A DNA stretch of 64,000 nucleotides, taken from Rhyacophila brunnea. Its lineage: Eukaryota > Arthropoda > Insecta > Trichoptera > Rhyacophilidae. The number at the start of each line of letters is the position of its first letter. Within the stretch, counting starts at the first letter, position 1. The position numbers and the translations under genes are program-made. Below, piece after piece: positions 45,611 through 56,103 of the stretch. The stretch covers positions 414,912 to 478,911 of the forward strand of contig JAGYXB010000700.1 in the NCBI GenBank assembly GCA_022495005.1, read 5' to 3'. The notes beneath the pieces were generated by a model. The model ran no database searches. It was given only the letters and a program-made list of their open reading frames with translations, and was not told the DNA's origin.

Positions 45611-46229
45611 TTGAGGTTCTACTGCACAAAACAGATTAATAAATAGAATTCCGATAGGCAGTAAATTTTGACGCAGGGTTTTGAATGTGCGAGTGTCCTA
45701 CGAAAATGAACCACACATTATAGACATATGTATGTGTAATACTCCAATATTAAATGAGCGTCAATGCATAAACCAGTGGTTTCCAAACTTTACGTTACTA
45801 CGCCTCCCTTTTAAAAAAAATCTAATCTTGGCGCCTCCCCCCCTTTTATTTCATTAAATACATTTTTACACAAAATGCTTTTTTCTACTAAACGGGTACG
45901 GGCTCGATATATGGACTTCATTGCATCTAATGCAGAATTTTTTTTCTTTGAAAATGTTTCTCATAAATATGATGTTACGAACGGTAGCAGTATCTACTTC
46001 CATTGCTTTCTTGGCAAAGTATTATATTATTCTTCAGTTCGATTCAACCAAAATTGAACAAAGGTTTTTGTTTCCATATACCTACCTAGCCGCATAATTA
46101 TAAAATAAAATTCTACATGTGAATTATCATCAATCACACACATCACACAATCACATCAAATTGTATCACACTGACACATCTAATATATAAAAATTAATAT
46201 TTGTGTGTTTGTTTGTTCGTATTGAATGC

Positions 46230-47745
46230 GCAGCCATACCGTTCATCCGATTGCGATAAAACTTTGTAAACTTATTGCTTGCACTTGCGCAAAGAGTATA
46301 GGCTATACTAATATATAAAAATGAATGTCTGTCTGTCTGTCTGTCTGTCTGTGTGTCTGTCCCGTATGCGTTCCTATACCATTCATCCGATTGCGATGAA
46401 ATTTTGGTAAGTGGTTGTATGCACACCCATAAAGGTTTCTGAATTAGAAAAATCATCATCATCTTCTTCTTCTTCTTCTATTCTATATTTTTCTATTCGT
46501 ATGGTTCCTATACCATTCATCCGATTGCAATGAAATTTTGGTAAGTGGTTGTATGCACACCCATGAAGGTTTTTGAATTAGAAAAATCATCATTTTCTTC
46601 TTCTTCTTCATTCTATCTTCTTTTATTCGTATGGTACCTATACCATTCATCCGATTGCGATGAAACCTTCGTCAGTTGTTGTGTTAACACCCGCAAAGGT
46701 TTCTGAAATAGTACAACCATCTTCTTCTTCTTCTTCTTCTTCTTATTCATTCTATCTTCTTTTATTCGTATGGTCCCTATACCATTCATCCGATTGCAAT
46801 GAAACCTTCGTCAGTTTTTGTGGTAACACCCGCAATGGTTTTTGAATTAGTACAACCGTCTTCTTCTTCTATTCTATATTCTTCTATTCGTATGCGTTTC
46901 TATTCCATTCATCCGATTGCAATAACAATTTCGTCAGTAATTGTGCCAACACCCGCGAAGGTTTCTGAATTAGTACAACCATCTTCTTCTTCTATTCTAT
47001 CTTCTTCTATTCGTATGCGTTCCTATACCATTCATCCGATTGCAATGAAACTTTGGTGAGTTGTCGTGCGCACGCCTGCGAAGGTTTCTGAATTAGTACA
47101 ACCATCATCTTCTTCTTCTATTCGAATGCGTACCTACACCATTCATCCGATTGCAATGAAACTTTGGTGAGTTGTCGTGCGCATGCCCACGAAGATTTCT
47201 GAATTAGAAAATCATCTTCTACTTCTATTCGTATGCGTTCCTATACCATTCATCCGATTGCAATGACATTTTGATCAAGTGTTGTGCCCTTGCCCGCAAA
47301 GGTTTCCGAATTAGTACAATCATCTTTTTCTTCTTCTATTTGTATGCGTTCTTATGCCATTATCCGATTGTGATGAAATTTTGACCAGTTGTTGTGCGCA
47401 CGCCCGCAAAGGTTTCTGAATTAGTACAACCATCTTTTTCTTCTTCTATTTGTATGCGTTCTTATGCCATTCATCCGATTGTGATGAAATTTTGACCAGT
47501 TGTTGTGCGCACGCCCGCGAAGGTTTTTGAATTAGTACAACCATCTTCTTCTTCTTCTATTCGTATGCGTTCCTATACCATTAATCCGATTGCAATGAAA
47601 CTTTGGTGAGTTGTCATGCGCATGCTCACAAAGATTTCTGAATTAGAAAATCATCTTCTTCTACTATTCATATGCGTACCTATACCATTCATCCGATTGC
47701 GATGAAACTTTTGTCAGTTGTTGTGCGCACACCTGCAAAGGTGAA
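46230..47745 (+). repeat. Minisatellite, about 13 units of 105-143 bp
   Basis: Each unit carries CGTATGCGTTCCTATACCAT, then CATCCGATTGCAATGAAA, AAGGTTTCTGAATTAGTACA and a CTTCTTCTT run. The CATCCGATTG word occurs at about 46246, 46386, 46519, 46651, 46786, 46907, 47033, 47140, 47250, 47361, 47469, 47582 and 47690. One unit has lost CA (ATTATCCG). Confidence 0.85.
46327..46358 (+). repeat. (TGTC)n microsatellite
   Basis: Seven to eight TGTC units with a TGTG interruption, just after the second Helitron-like head. Confidence 0.9.
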
Positions 47746-48059
47746 GGCGAAGGTGAAGGAAAATTATATAAAATACAAAGTTTGTTGTTTGTTTGTTCCA
47801 TCTAATTTTGTTTTTTTTTTTACTACATATTAATAACATTAATAACGTTTTCATATTTTGGATTCGATTTTAATTTAGTGTTCTTATGTTTGACCTTTAC
47901 TCCTATTAGAATTATTTTCATATTGCCATATTGTATTACACAGATATTTTAATATTAAAAAAATAATTACCTTTTATTATTTTTCAAATATCTAAGATAA
48001 ATATAACCACGAAGCGACCCTGTGCGAAGCCGGGTACTTCAGCTAGTATATTATAAAAT

Positions 48060-48211
48060 TAATAACATGCAACCGAAACAGCGCCGCAAGCGACTTTTTT
48101 TTTTTAACTAATAGAACGAATTTGTGGTGTGTTTATATCACTTACCTGGTCGATCCGCAACGCCGGGCCCCCAGGCTGTAGCCCTGTCAGCCCCCCTCTT
48201 GTAGGGGCCAT
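48060..48211. mobile_element. Right-end fragment of GGGCCC-family hAT
   Basis: CAGCGCCGCAAGCGAC...GCCGGGCCCCCAGGCTG...TGTAGGGGCCATG matches the right end of 25569-26357. No left end is found. Confidence 0.65.
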
Positions 48212-48539
48212 GCACAATAGTATAGAAATAAGGTATAATAAAATTAGTAGTTTATAACTAGCTGCCGTTTTATGAACGAAATATGAATTATTCTTGCAAA
48301 CTGCACACCTGTGGCTGCATTATTGTGTTAAACTTTTCGCGCCTCCCTTTGCAACATTCCGCGCCTCCCAGTTTGGAAATCGCTGCCATAAACAGAGAGC
48401 AGTCGTTAGTATTCGACGTATGACGTATTCTTGCCACGTGTTTAAATTTATCTCGTATTCTTCCTTACTCGAGATCGGTTGTCTGCTTCTCCTTACTCGT
48501 TTGGTATTTCAGTTCCTATTATATCTGAGTTCACTATTC

Positions 48540-49057
48540 TACTGTATTTATATCACAGTCTTCTTGAAATTGGACTGTTATCTTATGGGAACCTTACTGT
48601 AATGGTAAATTAATTTCGGGAAACGTTTCTTTCGAGTTATAATAATATTAATGGTTAATCGAAATATAAATGCCATTTTTGGACCAAGTCTTCCGATGAC
48701 AATGGAACTATGAGCCACTTATGTGCCTAGCTGTCATTGTGATATTGTTTTTTTTATGTGATTTTTTTTCCCTTTGTTCGCGAAGAACCAAACTGTACTT
48801 TCGTCGTTGGTCAGAGTATGTTTTTACTCTCACGGTTTCAATTAAGGTGCGAATGTGTATTTTTTTATGCGCAGTGTTTTATTTTTAAAACCGTTAACGC
48901 ATATTGTGTCATTGTACCGAGGTACGTATGGATTAATGTCGTGTGCGAACGCATGTGCATAATGTAGAGGCCACGCGTACACTATACCAGTGTTTGTCAA
49001 CCCCCGGTCCGCGGTGTATTTCTTCCCGTGTCTGGAAAACTTGTACGTATGCAGTTC
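48540..49057. other. Nothing recognised
   Basis: 48735-49000 has a GC-neutral stretch with frames on both strands up to 103 codons and no motif. Confidence 0.35.
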
Positions 49058-49065
49058 GCCGTAAC

Positions 49066-49752
49066 CAATGACATTAATATGGACATTTATTTGTTTATTT
49101 AGAAAAAAGAGTATTACGGCATTACAGCGATTGGCCAATGCGCCATAATACATAATAAATACAAAATTATAAAAATATCTTAATTACAAATGACAACTAA
49201 TATAACAAGAAAGTAGAAAAGACAGCATGTGTTTATGTAAATATTAAAGAAACATGATAATATATACAATTATAAATTTAACCTATTTAACACGTCCACA
49301 AACATTATTTAGTTAATAAAAAATAAATCAACCTTTATGGTGTCATCAAATAAGTTAATCGCACGATACACAGCGTCATGAAACATAACATCTGTCCTGC
49401 GACGAGGTGAAAATGAAACTCACCTTTTTGTCGAATCTGCCGAATGGCATAATCTGTTCTAACGCCAGTACAATAAAGGTGATATTGCTATAAATTCCTG
49501 ATGCTTTCTGTCGGGTCTGCTGAATGGTTCGAACGGGTTCGTTCAAATGAACATTGACACAAGAAACACTGTTCTAACGCCATTACAATAAAGGTGATAT
49601 TGCTATAAATTCCCGATGCGTGATATCGCATATTGAACATTGCGTGACGCCTACCTATACATGTGCGAATGTCGCTATGCGCGAATTTACTTGCTAGCTA
49701 CTGTATTACTAGAGTATGTACTAGAGTGCGTTTTCCATTAATAATGTCATTG
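49066..49752 (-). mobile_element. hAT (CAATGACATTA family), long form, TSD GCCGTAAC
   Basis: CAATGACATTAATATGGACA to CCATTAATAATGTCATTG. Perfect duplication GCCGTAAC at 49058-49065 and 49753-49760. It has about 320 bp more than its relatives at 25736 and 50589, as unrelated filler in 49090-49410. Confidence 0.88.
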
Positions 49753-49864
49753 GCCGTAACACACTTCCGTGAAATGTTGCATTGGAAATATATGGCCGTA
49801 TATTAAAGACGGTGCAACCTCTTTGGATCGTATAGTACTGACATAAAATTTATGTCTAAATAAA

Positions 49865-50120
49865 ACACGGTTCTTGTCGGTTTACAGGAAGCCAACAGCA
49901 AATAAATTTTGAATATAGCCGATATACTAGATTATTTGTTGGGTTAGGTTAGGTTTTCATTCTTGAATTTGCCTAAATCAGCTATGAAAATGTAATTAGT
50001 GTTCATATTGAATCTAATAAAATTGAAGACCGTATAGTATACGGTCATCTCTTTCCGATAGAAAGCTCACGGCGAACTGTGCCACGGTGAAATGTTTTAC
50101 GTACAATTTACATGTAACCA
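49865..50120 (+). repeat. Dispersed repeat (GGTTCTTGTCGG family), copy 3
   Basis: Collinear with 6916-7150, including GTTGGGTTAGGTTAGG and ACGGCGAACTGTGCCACGG. Confidence 0.7.
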
Positions 50121-50149
50121 TTTCTTCCAATCCGCAAATAGTTGCCTCC

Positions 50150-51150
50150 AGGGAACACTGAATTAATGGGAACTGAAATACGGGTGTGGAGTAACAGGCA
50201 ACCGATCTCGAGTGTGGAAGAATATTGGATAAACTTAAACACTTGTCAATTATACGTCATTCCTTCGTTCTTACAACTGCTCTCGGTTTATAAACTGACG
50301 CTCATTCGTTATTCTTGTAGGTATTTGAAGGTTGCAACCCACTATTGCACCTCTATAATGTGTGATTCATTTTCGTAGGACACTCACACATTCAACCCCT
50401 GCGTCAAAATGTAGTGTATTGGGGTATAGCCAGGGAACTCAGAAATAATGGGAACTCAAATACCCAACGGGTTATGAATAGCAGGTAACCGATCTCGAGT
50501 AAGGAAGAACCGGGATAAACTTAAACACGTGTCAAGAATACGTCATACGTAAAATACTGATAACTGCTCTCGGTTTATGCATTGACGCCAATGACATTAT
50601 TAATGGACAACGCACTCAATACAGTAGATAGCAAGTAAATTCGCGCATAGCGACATTCGCACATGTATAGGTAGACGACACGCAATTTCCATTATGCGAT
50701 ATGACGCATCGGGAATTTATAGCAATATCACCTTTATTGTAATGGCGTTAGAACAGTGTTTCCAGTGTCAATGCTCATTTGAGCTAACCCGTTCGAACCG
50801 AACCATTCGGCAGACCCGACAAAAAGCATCGGGGATTTATAGAAATACCACCTCTATTGTAATGGCGATAGAACAGATTATGCCATTCGGCAGACCCGAC
50901 AAAAAAGTGAGTGTCATTTTTTTTCCAGATGCATTGTCCATGTATTAATGTCATTGATTGCCGCTCATTTATCAACATTGACGCTCATATTGGTGTATTA
51001 CACACACTATTGCACGTGCATAATGCGTGTTTCATTTTCGTAGGACACTCACACATTCAAAACCCTGCACCAAAATGTAGCGTATTGAATATAGCCTATC
51101 GGAATTCTATTTATTATCTGTTCTGTGAAGTAGAACCTCAATATAACGGA
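50150..51150 (-). repeat. Two reverse copies of the CATAAACCGAGAGC repeat in tandem
   Basis: 50150-50420 and 50430-51150 each read, on the minus strand, from TGTGAGTGTCCTACG/TACGAAAAT words to CTCGAGATCGG and GGAACTC. The second copy is split by the hAT at 50589. Confidence 0.7.
50589..50956 (+). mobile_element. hAT MITE (CAATGACATTA family), TSD ATTGACGC/ATTGCCGC
   Basis: 368 bp, near identical in layout to 25736-26102. 8-bp duplication with one mismatch at 50581-50588 and 50957-50964. Confidence 0.85.
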
Positions 51151-51171
51151 CAAAATATCAATCATCATCAT

Positions 51172-51400
51172 CATCAGGGGCGCGACAACACCGGTGTGGG
51201 TCTTAGCCTCCTCCAACAGCTCCCTCCACCTGTCCCTATCCAGTGTGGCCGCTTTCCTAACTACCTCCAGGTACCTCCAGAATACGGCAGTCACTGGCAG
51301 CTCCATCCAACCAGCGAATCTTTGTCTGCCTCTTCTTCTACGACCTATTGGATTGCTGGACATCACTCTCTTTGCCGGTTCATTGTCTATTTGTCATACT
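51172..51400 (-). mobile_element. Non-LTR retrotransposon 3' fragment
   Basis: The minus strand gives GRRRRGRQRFAGWMELP, a central region without close family match, then LDRDRWRELLEEAKTHTGVV and a (TGA)n tail at 51166-51176. This is a LINE C-terminal tail with microsatellite end. The antisense 189-codon + frame over it is a shadow. Confidence 0.75.
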
Positions 51401-51645
51401 TATTGCTAAGGTTAGGGGCAGTGTGTTGTTCTACAGTAGTGTTCCCAACTGGTATTCCGCGAGTCCCCAGGGTTCTGTGAGGTTAAATTAAAAGTATTCC
51501 GTGTACTTTTAGTATTATATCTAAATCCACATGAATTATTGAGTTGTCGGCAATAGGTATCATAATATTATGAAGCATTGATCACGACCCCCTTTGTGGT
51601 AGCCAAGTAATATGCGCCATTTGCCATATTATATTGGATAAATAG

Positions 51646-52222
51646 CAGCGGCGAAGGGTGGAGGTAGGCTGTTAAGGTGCGCCATTAATAGTGCACGCAA
51701 AATTTTGTCAGTCATACGTATTTATTTTCATTGAAATAAGACTAAAATTTACAGATAGTGTTGGTTAGTTTTTAAAATTCAATTAAACCTTGCGAAAACC
51801 AAGCCATAATAGATAATAGCCAAAACATACTCGTCTATCTATAAAATTTCTAATATTATGCTATTGAATCATAGATAACTTTGAATATTTTTAGATAGAA
51901 TAATATTTGTTAGCTATTATAGTTTGGTTTAGGGCTTTGAATTTAAAAATAAATAACCAACAATATGTGTAATATGTATTTTAATCCAAAGAAAACAAAT
52001 AAGTATGCATGAAAAACTGTGCACAATTTTGTGGTATCGTCCAAAATATACCAAATCTATTATGGTTTCGTTGAGGCAGGGTTTAATTGATTTTTAAAAA
52101 CGAACCAATACCATCTGTAAATTGTAGTCTTATTTCAATAAAACAAATACGTATGACCAACAAAGTTTAATGTGCACTATTTAAGGCGGATCCTAACAGC
52201 CTACCTCCACCCTTAGCTACTG
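51646..52222 (+). mobile_element. Foldback hAT, complete reference copy, TSD ATAAATAG
   Basis: CAGCGGCGAAGGGTGGAGGT to TCCACCCTTAGCTACTG. Perfect duplication ATAAATAG at 51638-51645 and 52223-52230. 577 bp, most of it an imperfect inverted repeat with a centre near TTCTAATATTATG. This copy fixes the family's ends and hAT-type duplication. Confidence 0.9.
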
Positions 52223-52237
52223 ATAAATAGCCATTTT

Positions 52238-52637
52238 ACAACGTTTTTCTTAGCTCGTATTCTTATTTGTCCGGTGGTTCTTTGTCCGGTACAAATCTTG
52301 CAATCGATTTTTAACTAACTTCCCGACTAGCTAGACCAGGGGTTCCCTGGTTGAAACTTTTAGAATATATCAGAACACGATGCTAATGCATTCTTTTACC
52401 TTTAGCCATCTTTAAGTAGAATTGAATTCATTTTCAGTTAATTCTGTTTTGTATGAAAAGTTATTGCGACCCCATTATTGGTTGCTAAGCGGATTGTTCT
52501 AGCAACTAAATTATTAATATGTACTTGCGTCACTATGGAAATCAAAATGAAATGTCAATATGACATTTCAGTATTCTATGATCGTTTAAGCTAGTCAAGT
52601 CAAGTTTATATGGTTTAACAGAATTTAAAAACGTTGT
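52238..52637 (+). repeat. Dispersed element with ACAACGTTTTT ends, copy 3
   Basis: Collinear with 27472-27884. Both ends present. Confidence 0.75.
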
Positions 52638-52639
52638 TT

Positions 52640-53014
52640 ATAAAAAATTCTTTTTATCTTGTAATTATTTATTAGTCATGAAACACACTAAAAATGATTA
52701 TAAAATAAAATTCTACACGTGAATAATAAAATTATCGATCGCAAATACCGCCTCCGTGTTAATAGGGATAAGACCAAATGAATGGTTATCGATCAGGCTA
52801 ACCTTTAACCAGCAGCAATTATCTTTACTCCAAAGCCTAGAAACAGTGGATGAGTTTGAATAACAGGAATTGACTATCAGTGGAAAAGGCGGATGTGAAT
52901 CAGAGATAAGAAGGCGCGGAGGGATTGCACAAATGCGATGACACGTCTTCTAAGGATCAGGGAATTTCAAATGCCACGAAAATGATCCTTGCGCAAACAT
53001 TAAGCGCGACCCAA
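52640..53014. other. Nothing recognised
   Basis: No coding frame or repeat match noticed. Confidence 0.35.
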
Positions 53015-54000
53015 ACTGAGGTGCATGTCACGGTGTTTGTCGCCTGCTGCTACGGGAAAAAGTGTAATGTCGTTGTTCTTGGCGTTTAAGAGCGTACTTC
53101 AGTGAAACGGCAAATACTTATCAACAGATGGTGCGACGAAATTTCTAGACTTCTAGACAGTCGAGGTGTCCGCAAATCGATTTGTTTTGTCATGGCGTCG
53201 GATGAAAATATTCTTAAATCTTGTAAAGATGACTAAAAAACTTTACGTATGTACTTAAAAAAGAAAACATGTCAATGAATGTACTATTATTATTAGTAAT
53301 ATAACAATAAACATAACATTAAATGGACGCATGTTGGATTTTTATGACAAATTATATTTCGTTCGGCACGCGTCATTTTCACAATCCGCGCATCGCCTAG
53401 CCACGATCTTTTTAGACCATGCCTCAACTGAAGTATAGCCTTAAAATGTTGATCAGACTGATGCTACCATCCCGTATCACATTTTGAACCTTTAAACGAA
53501 CATTCTCGGGAAAGTTGGCAAAATCTGTGGTAATCACTAAAACAACAATGAAGGCACTTCACGTTGAACTGCACTGCATCAGCACCTGCATGACGTTTTG
53601 AACGTTTTTATCATATTCCACATGCTTCCACTTTTCGATTGTCGTGTCAAAATCACGTTTTTTTGTTTTTAGCGGTTGGCATTATGTATTTTCGATAAGA
53701 ACGTTGTCTATTATCTATGGTCTGTAGGTCGGGCTCTATTATCTATGAATGTCATGCCGCATGTATTTTAACGTACACACACGTAGAAACTGTAAAATCA
53801 ATTGAAATTAACATTAGTAATTAATAATGATTCAAATTACTAAGACATTGTAGTAGCCACTCTTCATCAATGTCAGTCTTCAGCTAATTTATGAGATGGT
53901 GCACGTTCAAAATATTCTGCAAAATGACGAAATCATAGACCAAATTTTCGCCGCGACGGCGTGACAGTAGGCGATATGCACCGTGACATACACCTCAATG
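53015..54000 (+). repeat. Dispersed repeat (GCTACGGGA family) with TTAA MITE inside
   Basis: Collinear with 12770-14700 without mariner: GCTACGGGAAAA.AGTGTAAT, CCATCCCGTA, AGCGGTTGGC, TCTATTATCTATGGTCTG.AGG. It supplies the mariner empty site. The 12.84 kb copy supplies the empty site for the MITE here. Confidence 0.75.
53090..53440 (-). mobile_element. TTAA MITE copy F
   Basis: GAGCGTACTTCAGTGAAACG to CTCAACTGAAGTATAGCC. TTAA at 53086-53089 and 53441-53444. Confidence 0.85.
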
Positions 54001-55280
54001 TGGATTGCGCTTTACTGTCTTGGACCCTGAAGGCACGGGAGTGGTAGGCATTTTATTAATGTCTGGTGTCTAAGACTGGTGGTTTTGGTTATCGGCAGCT
54101 TACTGTGAAAGCACGTGACAGCGCATAACCTGATCATAATGTATTTGAACCTGTAGGCGTAAAACCTACTTAACGGAGCGAGTGGGGCTCTCGCGCAAAA
54201 TTTCACAAGTGGCGTGTAAATCATCGAAAATACAACGTAATCAAATACGCCAGCGCACACTGGATTTGACGACGCATTGTGCCCGCCTGCCCCATGAGTC
54301 ACAGTTTTTTGGCTTCTCAGCGATACGACTTAACGAAAATACATCGTAGTCCATTCATTGAACACTACAAGCAAAATCACGCTCCTCGAAGCGTCGTCGA
54401 TAGACGGGCGAGAAGCCATTATTTAAGAACAGTGAACTCTTTGTTTAGTTATTGCGTGTCCGATATTAATTACAAGCCCCAAAAAAATTAATAATATTTT
54501 TATTGTTTTGTTATGAGTAAAGGCCGGATCTTTCAAGTTTTTAACCGTCAACCCATAAAAAAACACATTAAAATGGTGGACGAATCCAATATCCTAAGGA
54601 GACTTTTGCCCAAATGATTCTTAGTATGGATTTCTACAATTAGTCAGTTGTTTTTTCTGGCAGCTCAGGTGCGATGGTAATTATTGTAATTAAGATAATC
54701 GTCTTGCCAATATTATAACGCGACTTGCGGCTACGACAAACGAATTCAAATTCGCAAAATGCAATTAAAAAGATCGCATTACAAAATTGATGGTTTGTTT
54801 TATTGCAGGTAAGTAATGGTAAACCATTTTTATAAAATGCGTGTAGAATATGTTTTTTCATAATTAAATATCGAATAGCTTTTGCGTACCTACCACTAAT
54901 ATAAATACAAATATTGGAAGATTTTGTCCGCTGACCCGTTTTATGTTCTAAATGTATCATATTGATACCTATTAGTATTACCAAGCAACAATACCGTACC
55001 TACATATCGATAAAAAAGTCACATACCTACTTGTTTATTTCTTTAGATATTTAAGTATTTTGAGGATGCTCTGCCCAAACTGGTCTATTTGATTATAAAC
55101 TATTGACATTGAAGAATTTCATCAAATCGATCGTAAGAAATTTCATCTTCAAAATACCAGTGGCGTACATCTGTAGATGCGAGACATCCCTGAAAATATT
55201 CGTTTGAACCTACTATTATAATATTATGTATTGCGTAAGCCGTAATTGCATTCTTCTAAAGGTTTTGCAATATAATATTG
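54001..55280. other. Unclassified intron
   Basis: Frames up to 114 codons (54640-54984, minus) have no motif. 54170-54310 is GC-richer. Confidence 0.35.
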
Positions 55281-56103
55281 CTTCAGATTTTCACTTAGTC
55301 ATTGTATTACGTTAATATTTATTGTTGTTTAATTTAATAAAACGCATTTTTTTGTAGTACTTATTCCACTTTTAATCAATAAATTAGGACCGGTTTCGTT
55401 CGCATCAGAGGGACATTTTCAACTGAACAAGGGAAGATTCAGTTGAAAATGTCCCTCTGAGGCGGACGAAACCGGTCCTAATTTATAGATTAAAAGTGGA
55501 ATAAGTACTACAAAAAAATGGAGCCATTGTCGAAAACTACCCAATCAAGACTCGTAACTGGACAAAATCTGACATTCGAATGAAATTTTCAAAATGGCGT
55601 CCTATGGTAGTTCGTAGTTCCATTTTTGGCCATTCTACAGGTAAGTTTGTAGGTGTGTAACGTTAAAAAAAAGTCCCGCCGTCCCATGTAATACTTCAGA
55701 TTTTCACTTAGTGATTGTATTACGTTAATATTTATTGTTGTTTAATTAAAAAAACGCATTTTTTTGTAGTACTTATTCCACTTTTAATCAATAAATTAGG
55801 ACCGGTTTCGTTCGCATCAGAGGGACATTTTCAACCGAACAAGGGAAGATTCAGTTGAAAATGTCCCTCTGAGGCGGATGAAACCGGTCCTAATTTATTG
55901 ATTAAAAGTGGAATAAGTACTACAAAAAAAATGGAGCCATTGTCGAAAATTACCCAATCAAGACTAGTAACTGGACAAAATCTGACATTCGAATGAAATT
56001 TTCAAAATGGCGTCCTATGGTAATTCGTAGTTCCATTTTTGGCCATTCTACAGGTAAGTTTGTAGGTGTGTAACATTAAAAAAAGTCCCGCCGTCCCATT
56101 TAA
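55281..56103. repeat. Tandem duplication of a 413-bp unit containing a long hairpin
   Basis: Units start at 55281 and 55694 (CTTCAGATTTTCACTTAGT). Each contains arms of 82-83 bases (55345-55426 with 55439-55520; 55757-55838 with 55851-55933) separated by a 12-base loop, ACAAGGGAAGAT, and then a spacer with AAAATGGCGTCCTATGGTA. Arms pair almost perfectly. Single arm copy at 28075-28160. Confidence 0.9.

Larger units (their letters stand above)
46179..48046 (+). mobile_element. Helitron-like element with internal minisatellite
   Basis: It begins TCTAATATATAAAAATTAAT after an A and ends in a hairpin (ACCC.GTGCGAAGC.GGGT) followed by ACTTCAGCTAG before a T. This fits 5'-TC, a 3' hairpin, CTRR end and A|T insertion. 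A second head-like start (CTAATATATAAAAATGAATG) with a TGTC run lies at about 46308. No Rep/helicase. Confidence 0.75.
45774..48385 (+). mobile_element. Large hAT (CAGTGGTTTCCAAAC family) with Helitron inside, TSD GCATAAAC/CCATAAAC
   Basis: CAGTGGTTTCCAAACTTTAC to CAGTTTGGAAATCGCTG. The host word ATGCATAAACCGAGAGCAG is split. 2612 bp long, of which 1868 bp is the Helitron-like element. No hAT transposase frame remains. Confidence 0.85.

Noticed and set aside
46660..47059. Ser-rich open frames (runs of Ser codons) in the minisatellite
   Set aside because: They are translations of the (CTT)n tracts inside the repeat array.
50911..51480. 189-codon + strand open frame
   Set aside because: It runs from the end of a hAT MITE across a dispersed repeat into the antisense of a LINE tail; the minus-strand LINE frame explains the open length.
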